A stretch of 64,000 nt of DNA from Tomitella biformata AHU 1821 (GTDB taxonomy: Bacteria; Actinomycetota; Actinomycetes; Mycobacteriales; Mycobacteriaceae): positions 1 through 64,000 of the forward strand of contig NZ_BAVQ01000079.1 of the NCBI RefSeq assembly GCF_000524475.1. The letters run 5' to 3'. Of the stretch, positions 20,857 to 31,817 are shown one piece after another. Within the stretch, counting starts at the first letter, position 1. Each line of letters begins with the position of its first letter. The notes beneath the pieces are model-generated. The model was not told where the DNA came from and ran no database searches. It worked only from the letters and a program-made list of their open reading frames with translations. A program made the translations under genes and the position numbers.

Positions 20857-20906
20857 CCCCCCGCGATCATTCGATCACCTGGGGATTTTTTGTGTTCGAG
20901 GACCGG

Positions 20907-21455
20907 TCACAGCTGGGCGAGGAGCGCTTTCCACCAGGCTTTGGCCTCGGCTGTCGCCTCTGGGGAGGCGAGCCGGCTGTGCTCCACCGCCACGCGGGAC
21001 TTGCCCGGCGACGCGGTGTTCACCGTGACGTTGACCTTGGAGTCGTCGACCAGCCCACACCGCCAGTACCGCCACTTCTCAGTGGCCGACGTGCTGGGCT
21101 CGGCCACCACCTCGAGGCCCAGGAACTCCGTGCGCCCCTTGACGAGCGCGAGCCACGCCGCGACTGCCTCGTCCATCGAGCCCGAATAGGTCTTGCTGAC
21201 GGTGCCGGCGAAGGTGCCGTCGCCCCGCTGGCCGGGGATCCGGCGTCCGATGTGCTGCTCGTAGGCGATGGTGATGCCCTGCGCCCACCAATGCGCGTTC
21301 TTCACTGTCGCCGCATCGATGTCGGCGAGGACCAGGGGCACGATCCCGGGGTGCGGAAGATCACGTGCCCCCGCCAAGTCGAGCGCGTCGACCCATTCCT
21401 GCCAGGGACGACTGGTCGCACGCTCGTAGGCTGCGGTGTTCATGGGCCGGGTCAT
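20907..21455 (-). CDS. conserved hypothetical protein, possible SRPBCC-like C-terminus
   Basis: A 182-residue protein. The N-terminal half has the block WWAQGITIAYEQHIGRR and the C-terminal half ends HSRLASPEATAEAKAWWKAL. The latter resembles the last helix of SRPBCC/AHSA1-like lipid-binding folds, but this is only a visual likeness. There is no signal peptide. It is transcribed away from the glutamine-type ABC transporter that follows, from a shared 97-base gap. MTRPMN at 21455 was taken as the start; ATG 21443 is an alternative. Confidence 0.7.
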   Translation of the reverse strand: MTRPMNTAAYERATSRPWQEWVDALDLAGARDLPHPGIVPLVLADIDAATVKNAHWWAQGITIAYEQHIGRRIPGQRGDGTFAGTVSKTYSGSMDEAVAAWLALVKGRTEFLGLEVVAEPSTSATEKWRYWRCGLVDDSKVNVTVNTASPGKSRVAVEHSRLASPEATAEAKAWWKALLAQL

Positions 21456-21552
21456 GGGGACGACGGTAATAGAGGAGGCGCTCCAGCGTCTGCCGGGCCC
21501 GGTCCCGGCGCTTCGTGCGGCGGCGCCCCGCCTCGGCGATTACGATTCCTCC

Positions 21553-23346
21553 ATGCCCAGGTCAATGTCCGTCTGCACGCGGGTCATCGCGGCGGCCCTC
21601 CTATCGCTGCTGCTAGCCATCACCCTGGCCGCGTGTTCGGGCGGCGGGGGCTCGAGCGATCGCGACCAGTGCTCGCCGCCAGGCCCCGCGGCCGCGTCCG
21701 CCGCGCCGACGGACCTGGACCAGGGCGCTTCTAAGGAGGTCGACCGGTTCACGACGGAGGGCGTCACCCCGCTGGCGGACATCGACGTGAGCGCGTTGCG
21801 ACTGGCCACCCCGGGCGTGCTGACCGTAGGCACCTTGTCCGACGCGCCGCCGAGCATCTGCGTGAACTCGCACAACGTGTTCACCGGCTACGACAACGAA
21901 CTTCTCAAGGCCGTCGGCGAGAAGCTGGGCCTGCGGGTCGAGTTCGTCGGCACCGAGTTCGCGAGCCTGCTGGCGCAGGTGGCGAACCACCGCTTCGACG
22001 TCGGCTCGTCCTCGATCACGACTACCGACGAGCGCCGCAACCTCGTCGACTTCACCAACGGCTACGACTTCGGATACTTCTCCTTGGTGGTCCCGAACGG
22101 CAGCCCGCTCAAGGCGTTCTCCGACCTCAGCCCGGGCACGAGGATCGGCGTCGTGCAGGGCACCGTGCAAGACGAATACGTGTTGAACACGCTCGGCCTG
22201 GACCCCGTGAAGTTTCCCGATTACAACACCGCCTACGCGAACCTCAAGTCCGGGCAGATCGACGCCTGGGTGGCGCCCTCGCAGCAGGCGGAGGGCGCGA
22301 TCGCGCCGGGCGACCCGGCGTCGGTGGTGCAGAACACGTTCAGCTTGAACAACTTTGTCGCCTGGGCCGTGGCGAAGGACAACAGGGCGCTGGTGGACGC
22401 GCTCAACTCCGGGCTCGACGCTGTCATCGCCGACGGCGAGTGGGCGCAGCTGTACTCCGACTGGGTGCCACGTGAGCTACCAGAGGGCTGGAAGCCTGGC
22501 AGCAAGGCGGCGCCCGAGCCGCAGTTGCCCGACTTCGCCGCGCTCGCCGCGGAGCGCGTCGCCAACACGGACCAGAGCGAGGCGGCGCCGAAGTCCACGC
22601 TGCAGCAGCTGGGCGACACCTTCTTCGACTGGGAGCTGTATCAGCGGGCCTTCCCGGACCTGCTCAAGGTCGGCCTGCCGAACACCCTGATCCTGGCCGC
22701 GGTCTCGGGCGTGGTCGGCACCGTGGTGGGCATGCTGCTGGCGATGGCGGGCATCTCCCGCACCCGCTGGCTGCGCTGGCCTGCGCGGATCTACACCGAC
22801 GTCTTCCGCGGCCTGCCCGCGGTGGTCATCATCCTGATCGTCGGCCTCGGAGTCGGCCCACTGGTCAAGGGGCTCACCGGCAACAACCCGTACTGGCTGG
22901 GCGCGGCCGCGCTGTCGCTGCTCGCCGCCGCGTACATCGGGGAGATCTTCCGCTCCGGCATCCAGTCCGTGGAGCCCGGCCAGATGGAGGCGGCGCGCGC
23001 TCTGGGCTTCAGCCACGCCCGCGCAATGGTGCTCATCGTGATCCCGCTGGGTGTGCGGCGTGTGCTGCCGGCGCTGATGAACCAGTTCATCTCGCTGATC
23101 AAGGACTCCTCGCTGATCTACTTCCTGGGTCTGTTGGCCTCCCAGCGAGAGCTGTTCGCGGTGGGCCGGGACCTCAACGCGCAGACCGGCAGCCTGTCGC
23201 CACTGGTGGCGGCGGGTCTGTTCTACCTGGCTCTGACCATCCCGCTGACGCATTTGGTCAACTACATCGATAAGCGGCTGCGAACCGGCCGTCCCGAGGT
23301 CGCGGCCGACCCGGTGGAGCTGAACCTGAGCGTGGAGAAGGGCTGA
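21553..23346 (+). CDS. fused substrate-binding lipoprotein and permease of a glutamine/polar amino-acid ABC transporter
   Basis: A 597-residue fusion. It opens with a lipoprotein signal ([18 protein letters not shown]; lipobox LAAC). A family 3 solute-binding domain covers about residues 85-320 ([46 protein letters not shown]). The HisM/GlnP-type permease follows from about residue 365 with the EAA loop [23 protein letters not shown] 21553 was chosen because the signal peptide starts there. It is 1 base from the ATPase gene, so the two make a complete importer; the substrate (Gln, Glu or another polar amino acid) is inferred. Confidence 0.9.
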   Translation: MPRSMSVCTRVIAAALLSLLLAITLAACSGGGGSSDRDQCSPPGPAAASAAPTDLDQGASKEVDRFTTEGVTPLADIDVSALRLATPGVLTVGTLSDAPPSICVNSHNVFTGYDNELLKAVGEKLGLRVEFVGTEFASLLAQVANHRFDVGSSSITTTDERRNLVDFTNGYDFGYFSLVVPNGSPLKAFSDLSPGTRIGVVQGTVQDEYVLNTLGLDPVKFPDYNTAYANLKSGQIDAWVAPSQQAEGAIAPGDPASVVQNTFSLNNFVAWAVAKDNRALVDALNSGLDAVIADGEWAQLYSDWVPRELPEGWKPGSKAAPEPQLPDFAALAAERVANTDQSEAAPKSTLQQLGDTFFDWELYQRAFPDLLKVGLPNTLILAAVSGVVGTVVGMLLAMAGISRTRWLRWPARIYTDVFRGLPAVVIILIVGLGVGPLVKGLTGNNPYWLGAAALSLLAAAYIGEIFRSGIQSVEPGQMEAARALGFSHARAMVLIVIPLGVRRVLPALMNQFISLIKDSSLIYFLGLLASQRELFAVGRDLNAQTGSLSPLVAAGLFYLALTIPLTHLVNYIDKRLRTGRPEVAADPVELNLSVEKG

Positions 23347-23347
23347 C

Positions 23348-24103
23348 ATGACTGACAACGTTGACGGGACTCCGCTGCGCGGCGTTTCGCTCACCGGCCA
23401 GGGCCTGCACCTGGCCTTCGGTCCGAACAAGATCTTGCGAGGCGTGGACTTGCACGTGGACGCGGGCAAGGCGGTCACGGTCATCGGGCCGTCGGGCTCA
23501 GGGAAATCGACTCTGCTGCGGGTCCTGAACCGTCTGCACGAGCCCGATGCCGGCGACATCCTGCTCGACGGACGCTCGGTGCTGAGGGATAGCCCCGACG
23601 AGCTGCGCCAGCGCATTGGCATGGTGTTCCAGCAGTTCAACCTGTTCCCGCACAAGACCGTCGCCGAGAACATCGCGCTTGGGCCCCGCAAGCTCAAAGG
23701 CCTGTCGAAGGACCAGGCGCGGGAGCTCGCCATGGCGCAGCTCGAACTCGTGGGGTTGGGGCACAAGGCAGACTCTCGGCCGGCGAACCTTTCCGGCGGC
23801 CAGCAGCAGCGCGTGGCGATCGCCCGGGCGCTGGCGATGAGCCCCCAGGTCATGTTCTTCGACGAGGCCACCTCGGCCTTAGATCCCGAACTGGTGAAGG
23901 GCGTCCTCGCGCTGATGGCGGACCTGGCCTCGGGTGGCATGACGATGGTCGTGGTCACACATGAGATGGGCTTCGCACGCTCGGTCTCGGATACCGTCGT
24001 GTTTATGGACGGAGGTGTGGTGGTGGAGAGTGGTGAGCCCGCCGCGGTGTTCGAAAGCCCGAAGACAGATCGGTTGCGGACCTTCCTCTCTCAAGTCCTC
24101 TAG
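23348..24103 (+). CDS. amino-acid ABC transporter ATPase, GlnQ type
   Basis: A 251-residue ABC ATPase of the polar amino-acid subfamily. Walker A is [12 protein letters not shown] near residue 44, the Q-loop is [13 protein letters not shown], the signature is [17 protein letters not shown], Walker B is [16 protein letters not shown], and the switch His is in [12 protein letters not shown]. It pairs with the fused binding-protein/permease gene directly upstream. Confidence 0.94.
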   Translation: MTDNVDGTPLRGVSLTGQGLHLAFGPNKILRGVDLHVDAGKAVTVIGPSGSGKSTLLRVLNRLHEPDAGDILLDGRSVLRDSPDELRQRIGMVFQQFNLFPHKTVAENIALGPRKLKGLSKDQARELAMAQLELVGLGHKADSRPANLSGGQQQRVAIARALAMSPQVMFFDEATSALDPELVKGVLALMADLASGGMTMVVVTHEMGFARSVSDTVVFMDGGVVVESGEPAAVFESPKTDRLRTFLSQVL

Positions 24104-24186
24104 CGTCCTCGCGCGGCGCGGAGATCATCACCGGGCAGCTGTCGGCGGCGCGCAAGTAGAGTGAGCCCGACGGCATTCGGCCGGCG

Positions 24187-24927
24187 ATGAGGCGGGAGAA
24201 CGATGTGCACAGCGGCGCGGATGATTTAGCGGCTATCAACGCACTGGCGCTGTTGCCGGAGTCGGACGCGCGAGATCAGATCACCCGTTTCATGATGCAG
24301 TACAAGTTCGCCGTCGACGAGATGCTGACCAAGATCTCCATCTTGCAGCAAGAGTTTCAGCATCTGCACCGGTACAACCCCATCGAGCATGTGACCTCCC
24401 GAGTGAAAACGCTGCGCAGCATCGTGGAGAAATTGGATCGGCGGGAGATCGAGCCATCGTTCGACGCGATCCGCGCGAACATCACCGACATTGCGGGACT
24501 GCGTGTGACCTGCAGTTTCATTGCGGACACGTACTACTTCCTCGAGACGCTCACCACCCAGTCGGACCTGCGGGTGCTCGAGGTCAAGGACTACATCGCA
24601 CATCCCAAGGCCAACGGCTATAAGAGTCTCCACGCGATTGTCGAGATCCCCGTGTTCCTCTCCAACGGGCCGGTTCCGGTGGTGGTCGAGGTGCAGATCC
24701 GCACCATCGCCATGGATTTCTGGGCGAGCCTGGAGCACAAGATCTACTACAAGTACAAGGGTGCGGTGCCCCGAGACCTCGTGGCCAGCCTGACTGAGGC
24801 CGCGGATATCGCCAGCCAGTTGGACCACCGGATGGAACAGCTGCACACAGAGATCCGGGACATGGGCGGACAGCCCGACGCCGAAGGCCCTGTGGACCTG
24901 AAAATGATGGCCGGCAAGCTGCCGTAA
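24187..24927 (+). CDS. small alarmone synthetase (RelA/SpoT domain GTP pyrophosphokinase)
   Basis: A 246-residue single-domain (p)ppGpp synthetase of the RelQ/YjbM class. DIAGLRVTCSFIADTYYF, the substrate loop HPKANGYKSLHAIVEIPV, and VVEVQIRTIAMDFWASLEHK with the G-loop-like YYKYKG are all present. It has no hydrolase, TGS or ACT domain. It makes (p)ppGpp or pGpp by transferring pyrophosphate from ATP. It lies between an amino-acid importer and glutamate dehydrogenase, which suggests a link to nitrogen status, by context only. ATG 24187 is the start. Confidence 0.92.
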   Translation: MRRENDVHSGADDLAAINALALLPESDARDQITRFMMQYKFAVDEMLTKISILQQEFQHLHRYNPIEHVTSRVKTLRSIVEKLDRREIEPSFDAIRANITDIAGLRVTCSFIADTYYFLETLTTQSDLRVLEVKDYIAHPKANGYKSLHAIVEIPVFLSNGPVPVVVEVQIRTIAMDFWASLEHKIYYKYKGAVPRDLVASLTEAADIASQLDHRMEQLHTEIRDMGGQPDAEGPVDLKMMAGKLP

Positions 24928-24985
24928 CCTGGGAAGGCGCGGCAGCAGCAGTCGCTGGCCGGAAGCGGTGGAGAGAGGTCGGTCG

Positions 24986-25603
24986 ATGGCAGGCTCTGTC
25001 GAGTTCCCACAGTCTCGTGCAGACGTCCAAGCTCGGGTGGACGCCTTCGAGCCAGTGGCGGTGCCCAGCTCGGCGCACGCAGCAGCCGTTGCCCTGACGG
25101 TGGTGGAATCCGGTGGGGCCCTGGGTATCTGGTTGACCCAACGCGCGCTCACCCTCCGCACGCACCCAGGACAGTTCGCGCTGCCCGGCGGCCGAGTCGA
25201 TGAGGGGGAGGATGCGCCCGGCGCGGCTCGGCGCGAGTTGGGCGAGGAGATAGGCGTCGAGCTCCCGGCGAGCGCCGTGCTCGGACGCCTGGACGACTAC
25301 GTCACGCGGTCGGGTTTTGTGATGAGCCCCGTCGTGCTGTGGGGCGCGGACTCCGAACATGTGGTGACTCCCAGCCCCGCGGAGGTCGCTGAGGTGTTCT
25401 TTATCTCCTTTGCCGAGTTAGACGTCGAACCACAGTTCGAAAATATCCCGCAATCGGACAAACCGGTGATAATGTTGCCGTGGCGCGACGGCTATCTGCA
25501 TGCCCCTACGGCGGCCGTCATGTATCAGTTTCGAGAGGTTGTGCTCCGGGGGAGAGACACTCGTGTAGCTGGTCTAGAGCAACCTGTGTTCGCCTGGCGG
25601 TAA
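24986..25603 (+). CDS. Nudix hydrolase, CoA-pyrophosphatase (NudL) like
   Basis: A 205-residue Nudix protein. The Nudix box is GGRVDEGEDAPGAARREL followed by GEEIG, and it is preceded by LTLRTHPGQFALPGG, which matches the UPF0035 motif that marks CoA pyrophosphatases. ATG 24986 (GAGAGG 9 bases upstream) was preferred to GTG 24968. CoA and its thioesters are the likely substrates; this rests on the motif alone. Confidence 0.83.
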   Translation: MAGSVEFPQSRADVQARVDAFEPVAVPSSAHAAAVALTVVESGGALGIWLTQRALTLRTHPGQFALPGGRVDEGEDAPGAARRELGEEIGVELPASAVLGRLDDYVTRSGFVMSPVVLWGADSEHVVTPSPAEVAEVFFISFAELDVEPQFENIPQSDKPVIMLPWRDGYLHAPTAAVMYQFREVVLRGRDTRVAGLEQPVFAWR

Positions 25604-25696
25604 ATGCCGTCTGTGCTGCCGGTTCGTTGATCAGGCCCTGATCCAGCTACGCTACAGGCTTGTCCAACAAGCGAATTCGTGTGTGGAAAGAGGTGA

Positions 25697-27043
<1,347 letters not shown>

Positions 27044-27096
27044 CTCCTGATCGAGTATCGATCAGGACACACAGGTTCCAGACGGGAAGGGGTGGC

Positions 27097-27756
27097 ATGG
27101 CTCCGCAGGGCGAACGGCCAGCGACGGCCGCGACGTTGAGCGGTGCCGCCCCCGACCACGGGATCTGGACTATTCCCAACCTGATTAGCGGGCTGCGGAT
27201 CCTCGGCGTCCCACTGTTCTTATATCTGATCCTCGGTCTGGAGGCAGACGGTTGGGCGCTCGCCGTCCTCCTGATCAGCGGCGGGACGGACTGGCTGGAC
27301 GGGAAGCTGGCACGCTGGCTCAACCAGATGAGCAGGTTCGGGGCACTCCTGGATCCCATCGCAGACCGGCTGTACATGATCGCGATCCCGCTGGCCTTCG
27401 CGGCCCGCGGGATCATCCCCTGGTGGCTCGTCGCAATCTTGTTGCTCCGCGAGGCGCTGTTGGCGGCCACGCTCCCGTTCTATAAGAGCCGCGGCCTCGG
27501 ACCGCCAGAAGTCCACTACCTCGGCAAGGCCGCCACCTTCACGCTCATGATCGCGCTGCCGGTGATGCTGGCCGGCTTCGGTGACTCCGCGGTGGCCACC
27601 GCACTGCACCCGTGGGGCTGGGCCCTGATGACCTGGGGTGTCGTCCTCTACGTGTGGACCGGGTTCCTCTACCTGGCCCAGGCCGTCCGAATGGCCCGCG
27701 CGCTGCCGCACCTGTCCAGGGCCGCCCGCGCGGAGGCGGACACCACACCGCGATGA
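27097..27756 (+). CDS. CDP-alcohol phosphatidyltransferase
   Basis: A 219-residue integral membrane enzyme. The CDP-alcohol motif is present as D-WLDGKLARWLNQMSRFG-x-LLDPIADR (D-G-x2-A-R-x8-G-x3-D-x3-D), near residues 65-92. Four or more hydrophobic segments surround it (LISGLRILGVPLFLYLIL, WWLVAILLL). It matches Rv1822 (PgsA2), so it probably makes phosphatidylglycerophosphate or cardiolipin. Its stop overlaps the DUF881 gene start. Confidence 0.9.
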   Translation: MAPQGERPATAATLSGAAPDHGIWTIPNLISGLRILGVPLFLYLILGLEADGWALAVLLISGGTDWLDGKLARWLNQMSRFGALLDPIADRLYMIAIPLAFAARGIIPWWLVAILLLREALLAATLPFYKSRGLGPPEVHYLGKAATFTLMIALPVMLAGFGDSAVATALHPWGWALMTWGVVLYVWTGFLYLAQAVRMARALPHLSRAARAEADTTPR

Positions 27757-28628
27757 CGCCAGCGGAGGAGGTCGCGCAGGCCGAGAAGGTCCAGCGTAAT
27801 CCAGTGCCCTCTCTCCTGCGCTCGCTGCTCACTGATCACCTGGACCCCGGCTATGCCGACGAGGCTCGGCTGCGGGCCGCGGGGGAGCGGACCCCCCGGT
27901 CCCGTTCGGGCGGGCTCGCCTGGCTGGTCGCGGGCACGGTGGTGGTCGGCCTCGTCTTCGGCGTCAGCGCCGCCCACCAGACCCGGCGCGCCCCGGACAC
28001 GATGGCCGCACAGCAGCAGATCGCAGATGATGTGCGCATCCAACAATCCGGCAACGACGCGCTCGCGCGGGACCGTGACGCCTTGGCCATCCGCGAGGCG
28101 GCCAAGCGGACCGCCAACCTCGCCGGCGATGCCGAGGGCCGCCGGATCCTCGGGGAGCTGCGCGTGGCCGAGATGGGTGCGGCGGCGGTCGCGGTGACGG
28201 GCCCGGGCATCCGGGTGGATATCGGGGATCCGCCGGCGCGGCCCGACCTCACCGACAAGGGGCGCCCTGGCGGGGCCGAGCGCGGTCAGGTGATCCTGGA
28301 CCATGATCTGCAGGCCGTCGTCAACGCGCTGTGGGCCAGCGGCGCCGAGGCCATCGCCATCGACGGCGTCCGGGTTGGCCCCGGCGCGTCCATCCGCCAG
28401 GCGGGTGGCGCGATCCTGGTGGACAACCAGCCAGTGACTAGTCCCTATGCCCTTGAGGCGATCGGGGACGCTGGCGCGATGCAGGCGGCCTACATCGTCA
28501 GTCCCGGGTATCTGCGACTGCAGCCGCTCCAGCAGTTGTATGGCGCCACTGTGGCCATCGAGTCGGCGGATAGCCTGCAACTGGCGGAGGCGCCGACTCG
28601 GGACCTCAGATACGCGCACGGGAGCTGA
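27753..28628 (+). CDS. DUF881 family membrane protein, Rv1823-like
   Basis: A 291-residue protein. A cytosolic N-terminus of about 55 residues is followed by one membrane helix (GLAWLVAGTVVVGLVFGVSA), a coiled coil (about residues 90-140) and the DUF881 extracytoplasmic domain (VTGPGIRVDIGDPP, ANGAEAIAIDGVRVG-type block). ATG 27753 overlaps the phosphatidyltransferase stop. The trio DUF881-Sbp-DUF881 is conserved across actinobacteria with no assigned biochemical role. Confidence 0.88.
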   Translation: MTPAEEVAQAEKVQRNPVPSLLRSLLTDHLDPGYADEARLRAAGERTPRSRSGGLAWLVAGTVVVGLVFGVSAAHQTRRAPDTMAAQQQIADDVRIQQSGNDALARDRDALAIREAAKRTANLAGDAEGRRILGELRVAEMGAAAVAVTGPGIRVDIGDPPARPDLTDKGRPGGAERGQVILDHDLQAVVNALWASGAEAIAIDGVRVGPGASIRQAGGAILVDNQPVTSPYALEAIGDAGAMQAAYIVSPGYLRLQPLQQLYGATVAIESADSLQLAEAPTRDLRYAHGS

Positions 28629-28680
28629 CGGCGATGGCACAGCAGGGACCGCACGCGGGAGCAGATCGGGAAGGTGGGCG

Positions 28681-29013
28681 ATGATCGGATTTCTAGCTCT
28701 GGTGGCGGGGATTGTCCTTGGGATCATCTTCAGCCCCGAAGTTCCGGTGGTTCTCCAGCCGTATCTACCGATCGCGGTGGTCGCAGCGCTGGACGCGGTG
28801 TTCGGCGGGTTGCGCGCGTATCTCGACGGCATCTTCGACTCGAAGGTGTTCGTCGTCTCGTTCGTCTTCAACGTGGTGGTTGCGGCGCTGTTGGTGCTGC
28901 TCGGCGATCAGCTCGGGGTCGGCACCCAGCTATCCACCGCGGTGATCGTGGTGCTCGGCATCCGGATCTTCGGCAACGCCGCGGCGCTGCGACGGAGGTT
29001 GTTCGGTGCCTGA
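28681..29013 (+). CDS. sbp: small basic family protein Sbp (DUF1290)
   Basis: A 110-residue protein with three hydrophobic segments (FLALVAGIVLGIIF; LPIAVVAALDAVFGG; FVVSFVFNVVVAALLVLLG) and the tail GIRIFGNAAALRRRLF, typical of the DUF1290/Sbp family. It lies between two DUF881 genes and overlaps the second by 8 bases. B. subtilis Sbp lies upstream of ftsA/ftsZ, so an envelope or division role is plausible but unproven. Confidence 0.9.
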   Translation: MIGFLALVAGIVLGIIFSPEVPVVLQPYLPIAVVAALDAVFGGLRAYLDGIFDSKVFVVSFVFNVVVAALLVLLGDQLGVGTQLSTAVIVVLGIRIFGNAAALRRRLFGA

Positions 29014-29752
29014 GCCCGCGGGGGCGCCGGGCCCCGGTAAGACTAAGCCTAGGAAGAGTAGGCCCGCCGTCTCCGTGATCCTGGTGGCGCTGCTGTGCAT
29101 GCTGCTGGGCATCGGCATCGTCACGCAGGTCCGGGACACCAAATCTGGCGACGGGCTGGATTCTGCCCGCCCGTCCGATCTGCTCGCGCTCCTGGACAGC
29201 CTGCACCAACGCGAGGCAGCGCTGCGCCAGGAGATCACCGCGCTGGAGCACTCCCTCGACTCGATGCAGTCCGACGGGAACAGCTCCGAGGCGGCACTCG
29301 ACGAGGCGCGGGCGCGGCTGTCCTCGCTCCAAATTCAAGTGGGCTCGGCCCCCGCCACCGGACCCGGCCTCATTGTGATGATCGCTGATCCCCGCGGGGG
29401 CGTGGACGCCGACGTGCTGCTCGACCAGCTCCAGGAACTGCGGGCGGCGGGCGCTGAGGCGGTCCAGATCAGTGGCGGCCGCGCCGATCAGAACGTCCGG
29501 ATCGGCGTTGACTCGTGGATCACGGGCGGAGCCGGGGCGATCAAGATCGACGGGGTGGAGGTGAGCGCGCCGTTCACGGTAACCGCGATCGGCGACCCAC
29601 CGACGCTGTCCGCCGCATTGAATATTCCGGGCGGCGTCATCGACACCGTGCGCCGAGTTGGTGGCGAGGTCACCGTGGATCCGCGAGACTCGGTGGAGAT
29701 ATCTGCGGTGCGGGATCCGATTGCGCCGCGGAAAGGCACTCCAGGCGACTAG
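29006..29752 (+). CDS. DUF881 family membrane protein, Rv1825-like
   Basis: A 248-residue protein. A short basic cytosolic segment is followed by a membrane helix (PAVSVILVALLCMLLGIGIV), a coiled coil (about residues 55-110) and a DUF881 domain (GPGLIVMIADPRGGVD, LRAAGAEAVQISGG). The GTG start overlaps the sbp stop. It is a paralogue of the gene two places upstream. In M. tuberculosis gcvH comes next; here the gap leads straight to garA. Confidence 0.88.
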   Translation: MPEPAGAPGPGKTKPRKSRPAVSVILVALLCMLLGIGIVTQVRDTKSGDGLDSARPSDLLALLDSLHQREAALRQEITALEHSLDSMQSDGNSSEAALDEARARLSSLQIQVGSAPATGPGLIVMIADPRGGVDADVLLDQLQELRAAGAEAVQISGGRADQNVRIGVDSWITGGAGAIKIDGVEVSAPFTVTAIGDPPTLSAALNIPGGVIDTVRRVGGEVTVDPRDSVEISAVRDPIAPRKGTPGD

Positions 29753-29983
29753 GCTGGGGTGATTGTGCGTGGCAGCCTCAGGTAGCATTTTTGTACTACT
29801 TGGCTGTCGGATTCTAGGCAGGCACGCCAGTTCCGGTGTGCTGGTTGGCAGTACGGCAGAAACTGTCAGTGGGGAGTCGGCCAATAAGGCGGCCACAAGG
29901 TACCGTCAAGTAGGTCGGTCAGATCGATTCAAGACAACTGGCAAATTCGGTGTGAGGTCCGGTCAACGGACGAAGGAGACGCG

Positions 29984-30469
29984 GTGAGCGAGAACGACAA
30001 GAACTCGGGGTTCGAGACTTCGGTTGAGACCACTTCGGTCTTCCGAGCGGACTTCCTCAGTGAGTTAGACCCCTCGGCGGGACAGACCTCTGAGTCCTCG
30101 GTGAGTGGCGTGGAGGGGCTGCCTCCGGGCTCGGCCCTGCTGGTGGTCAAGCGTGGGCCCAACGCCGGGTCTCGATTCCTGCTGGATCAGGCCGCGACCT
30201 CCGCCGGCCGGCACCCGGCCAGCGACATCTTCCTCGACGATGTGACCGTGAGCCGTCGCCATGCCGAGTTCCGGCAGCTGGATGACGCGTTCGAGGTTGT
30301 CGACGTCGGTAGCCTCAACGGCACTTACGTCAATCGCGAGCCGGTGGACGCGGCGGTGCTCGTCAACGGTGACGAGGTTCAGATCGGGAAGTTCCGCTTG
30401 GTCTTCCTGACAGGACCGCGCAGCGACGCAGGTTTGGACAGTGGGTCAGCGGGGTCGGAAGGCCGGTGA
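29984..30469 (+). CDS. garA: FHA-domain regulator GarA (OdhI)
   Basis: A 161-residue protein. The N-terminal phospho-acceptor stretch VETTSVFRADFLSEL contains the two adjacent Thr phosphorylated by PknG and PknB in mycobacteria. It is followed by an FHA domain (SAGRHPASDIFLDDVTVSRR, GSLNGTYVNREPVD, VQIGKFRLVFLTG). Unphosphorylated GarA inhibits 2-oxoglutarate dehydrogenase and NAD-GDH and activates glutamate synthase. It is coupled to the following MerR gene by a GTGA overlap. Confidence 0.96.
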   Translation: MSENDKNSGFETSVETTSVFRADFLSELDPSAGQTSESSVSGVEGLPPGSALLVVKRGPNAGSRFLLDQAATSAGRHPASDIFLDDVTVSRRHAEFRQLDDAFEVVDVGSLNGTYVNREPVDAAVLVNGDEVQIGKFRLVFLTGPRSDAGLDSGSAGSEGR

Positions 30470-31191
30470 CCGCGGCGAGCCAGCCGGCGCCAGTCGGGAT
30501 GTCCATCGGCACGGTCTTGGATCGACTCCGTCCCGAGTTCCCGGATGTCACCATCTCCAAAATCCGCTTCCTGGAGGCGGAGGGCTTGGTGACGCCCGAG
30601 CGGACGCCGTCGGGCTACCGCCGGTTCTCTGTAGGCGATTGCGAGCGACTCAAGTATGTCTTGACTGCGCAGCGTGATCAGTACCTGCCGCTGAAGGTCA
30701 TCAAGGAGCAACTCGAGGCTGGCGATTCGGGCGCCGTCGAAGTGGTCCCTCTGCGGCACCCGCGGGCTCTGGCCATCGCGCCCGGGCTGGTGTCCCCGGA
30801 GGCGTTCCGGTCGGACCCCGATGCGCGTATGAGCCGAGGCGATCTGTGCGCGCGGGCCGAGGTTGAGGATCGTTTTGTCACGGAGCTGATACGGGCGGGG
30901 CTATTGACGCCGGGCGCCGGGGGGTTCTTCAATGAGGACAGCGTGACGTTGGTGAAGACGGTCCGCGACATGGCTGGCTTCGGGCTGGAGGTGCGCCACC
31001 TGCGGGCCTTCAAATCGGCGGCGGATCGCGAGGCCGGGTTGGTTGCGCAGATCGCCGCGCCCGTGGCCAAGGGGCGGGAAGCTGGCGCGCGGGACCGGGC
31101 CGAGGAGCTAGTTCGTGAGCTCGCGGCCTTGTCTGTGACTCTGCACAGTTGCCTGGTCAAGGCTGCTGTGCGCAATGCGCTTGATGGTTGA
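30466..31191 (+). CDS. MerR family regulator, Rv1828/FtsR type
   Basis: A 241-residue regulator with a MerR-like winged helix-turn-helix near the N-terminus (GTVLDRLRPEFPDVTISKIR, FLEAEGLVTPERTPSGYRRF). A second winged-helix-like region (LCARAEVEDRFVTELIRAGL) is followed by a C-terminal helical part. The orthologue in Corynebacterium, FtsR, activates ftsZ. The GTG start overlaps garA. The inverted repeat at 31818-31840 is a likely target of this or the next MerR protein. Confidence 0.9.
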   Translation: MTAASQPAPVGMSIGTVLDRLRPEFPDVTISKIRFLEAEGLVTPERTPSGYRRFSVGDCERLKYVLTAQRDQYLPLKVIKEQLEAGDSGAVEVVPLRHPRALAIAPGLVSPEAFRSDPDARMSRGDLCARAEVEDRFVTELIRAGLLTPGAGGFFNEDSVTLVKTVRDMAGFGLEVRHLRAFKSAADREAGLVAQIAAPVAKGREAGARDRAEELVRELAALSVTLHSCLVKAAVRNALDG

Positions 31192-31298
31192 CGGACACGC
31201 GTCGCGTCTCGTGGTGTGGGCGGCCGATGGTCGCCTAGACTCTGGGATACGAGTGTGTGCGGCGAGAATTCTGGACTACCGCTGTGGAGGCGAGTGCA

Positions 31299-31784
31299 AT
31301 GAGTGAGATGCAGTTGGTGGGCATTCGCGTGGAGCAGCCCCAGCAGCAGCCGGTCTTGCTCCTCAGGGAGTCCGAGGGGGAGCGGTTCCTGCCGATCTGG
31401 ATCGGGCAGGCGGAGGCCACCGCGATCGCGCTGGAGCAGCAGGGCATTGCGCCGGCGCGGCCATTGACGCACGACCTCGTCAAGGACATCGTGGAGGCTC
31501 TCGGGCGCACACTCCTCGAGGTGCGCATCGTCGCGCTGCGCGAGGGCACATTCTATGCCGATCTGGTGTTCGACCAGGACGTCACCGTGTCTGCGCGGCC
31601 GTCCGATGCGATCGCGATTGCAATCCGCGTGGGCGCGCCGATCTTCGCGGAGGAGGCCGTGCTCGCGGAGGCGGGACTTGCGATGCCGAGCGAGCGCGAG
31701 GACGAGGTGGAGAAGTTCAAGGAGTTCCTCGACACGATCTCTCCGGAGGACTTCAATCCGGGCGACACTGCGTTGCCCGAGTGA
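31299..31784 (+). CDS. bifunctional nuclease family protein (DUF151)
   Basis: A 161-residue protein nearly collinear with Rv1829. It has VGIRVEQPQQQPVLLLRE, LPIWIGQAEATAIALEQQG, RPLTHDL, GTFYADLVFDQ and SARPSDAIAIAIRVGAPI, all family hallmarks. Some members show DNase/RNase activity in plants; the bacterial function is uncertain. ATG 31299 has GGAGG 8 bases upstream and starts where the family starts; the frame is open to 31257. Confidence 0.9.
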   Translation: MSEMQLVGIRVEQPQQQPVLLLRESEGERFLPIWIGQAEATAIALEQQGIAPARPLTHDLVKDIVEALGRTLLEVRIVALREGTFYADLVFDQDVTVSARPSDAIAIAIRVGAPIFAEEAVLAEAGLAMPSEREDEVEKFKEFLDTISPEDFNPGDTALPE

Positions 31785-31817
31785 GCCGCGCGCGACACGC
31801 TTAGGTCACGATTGAGT

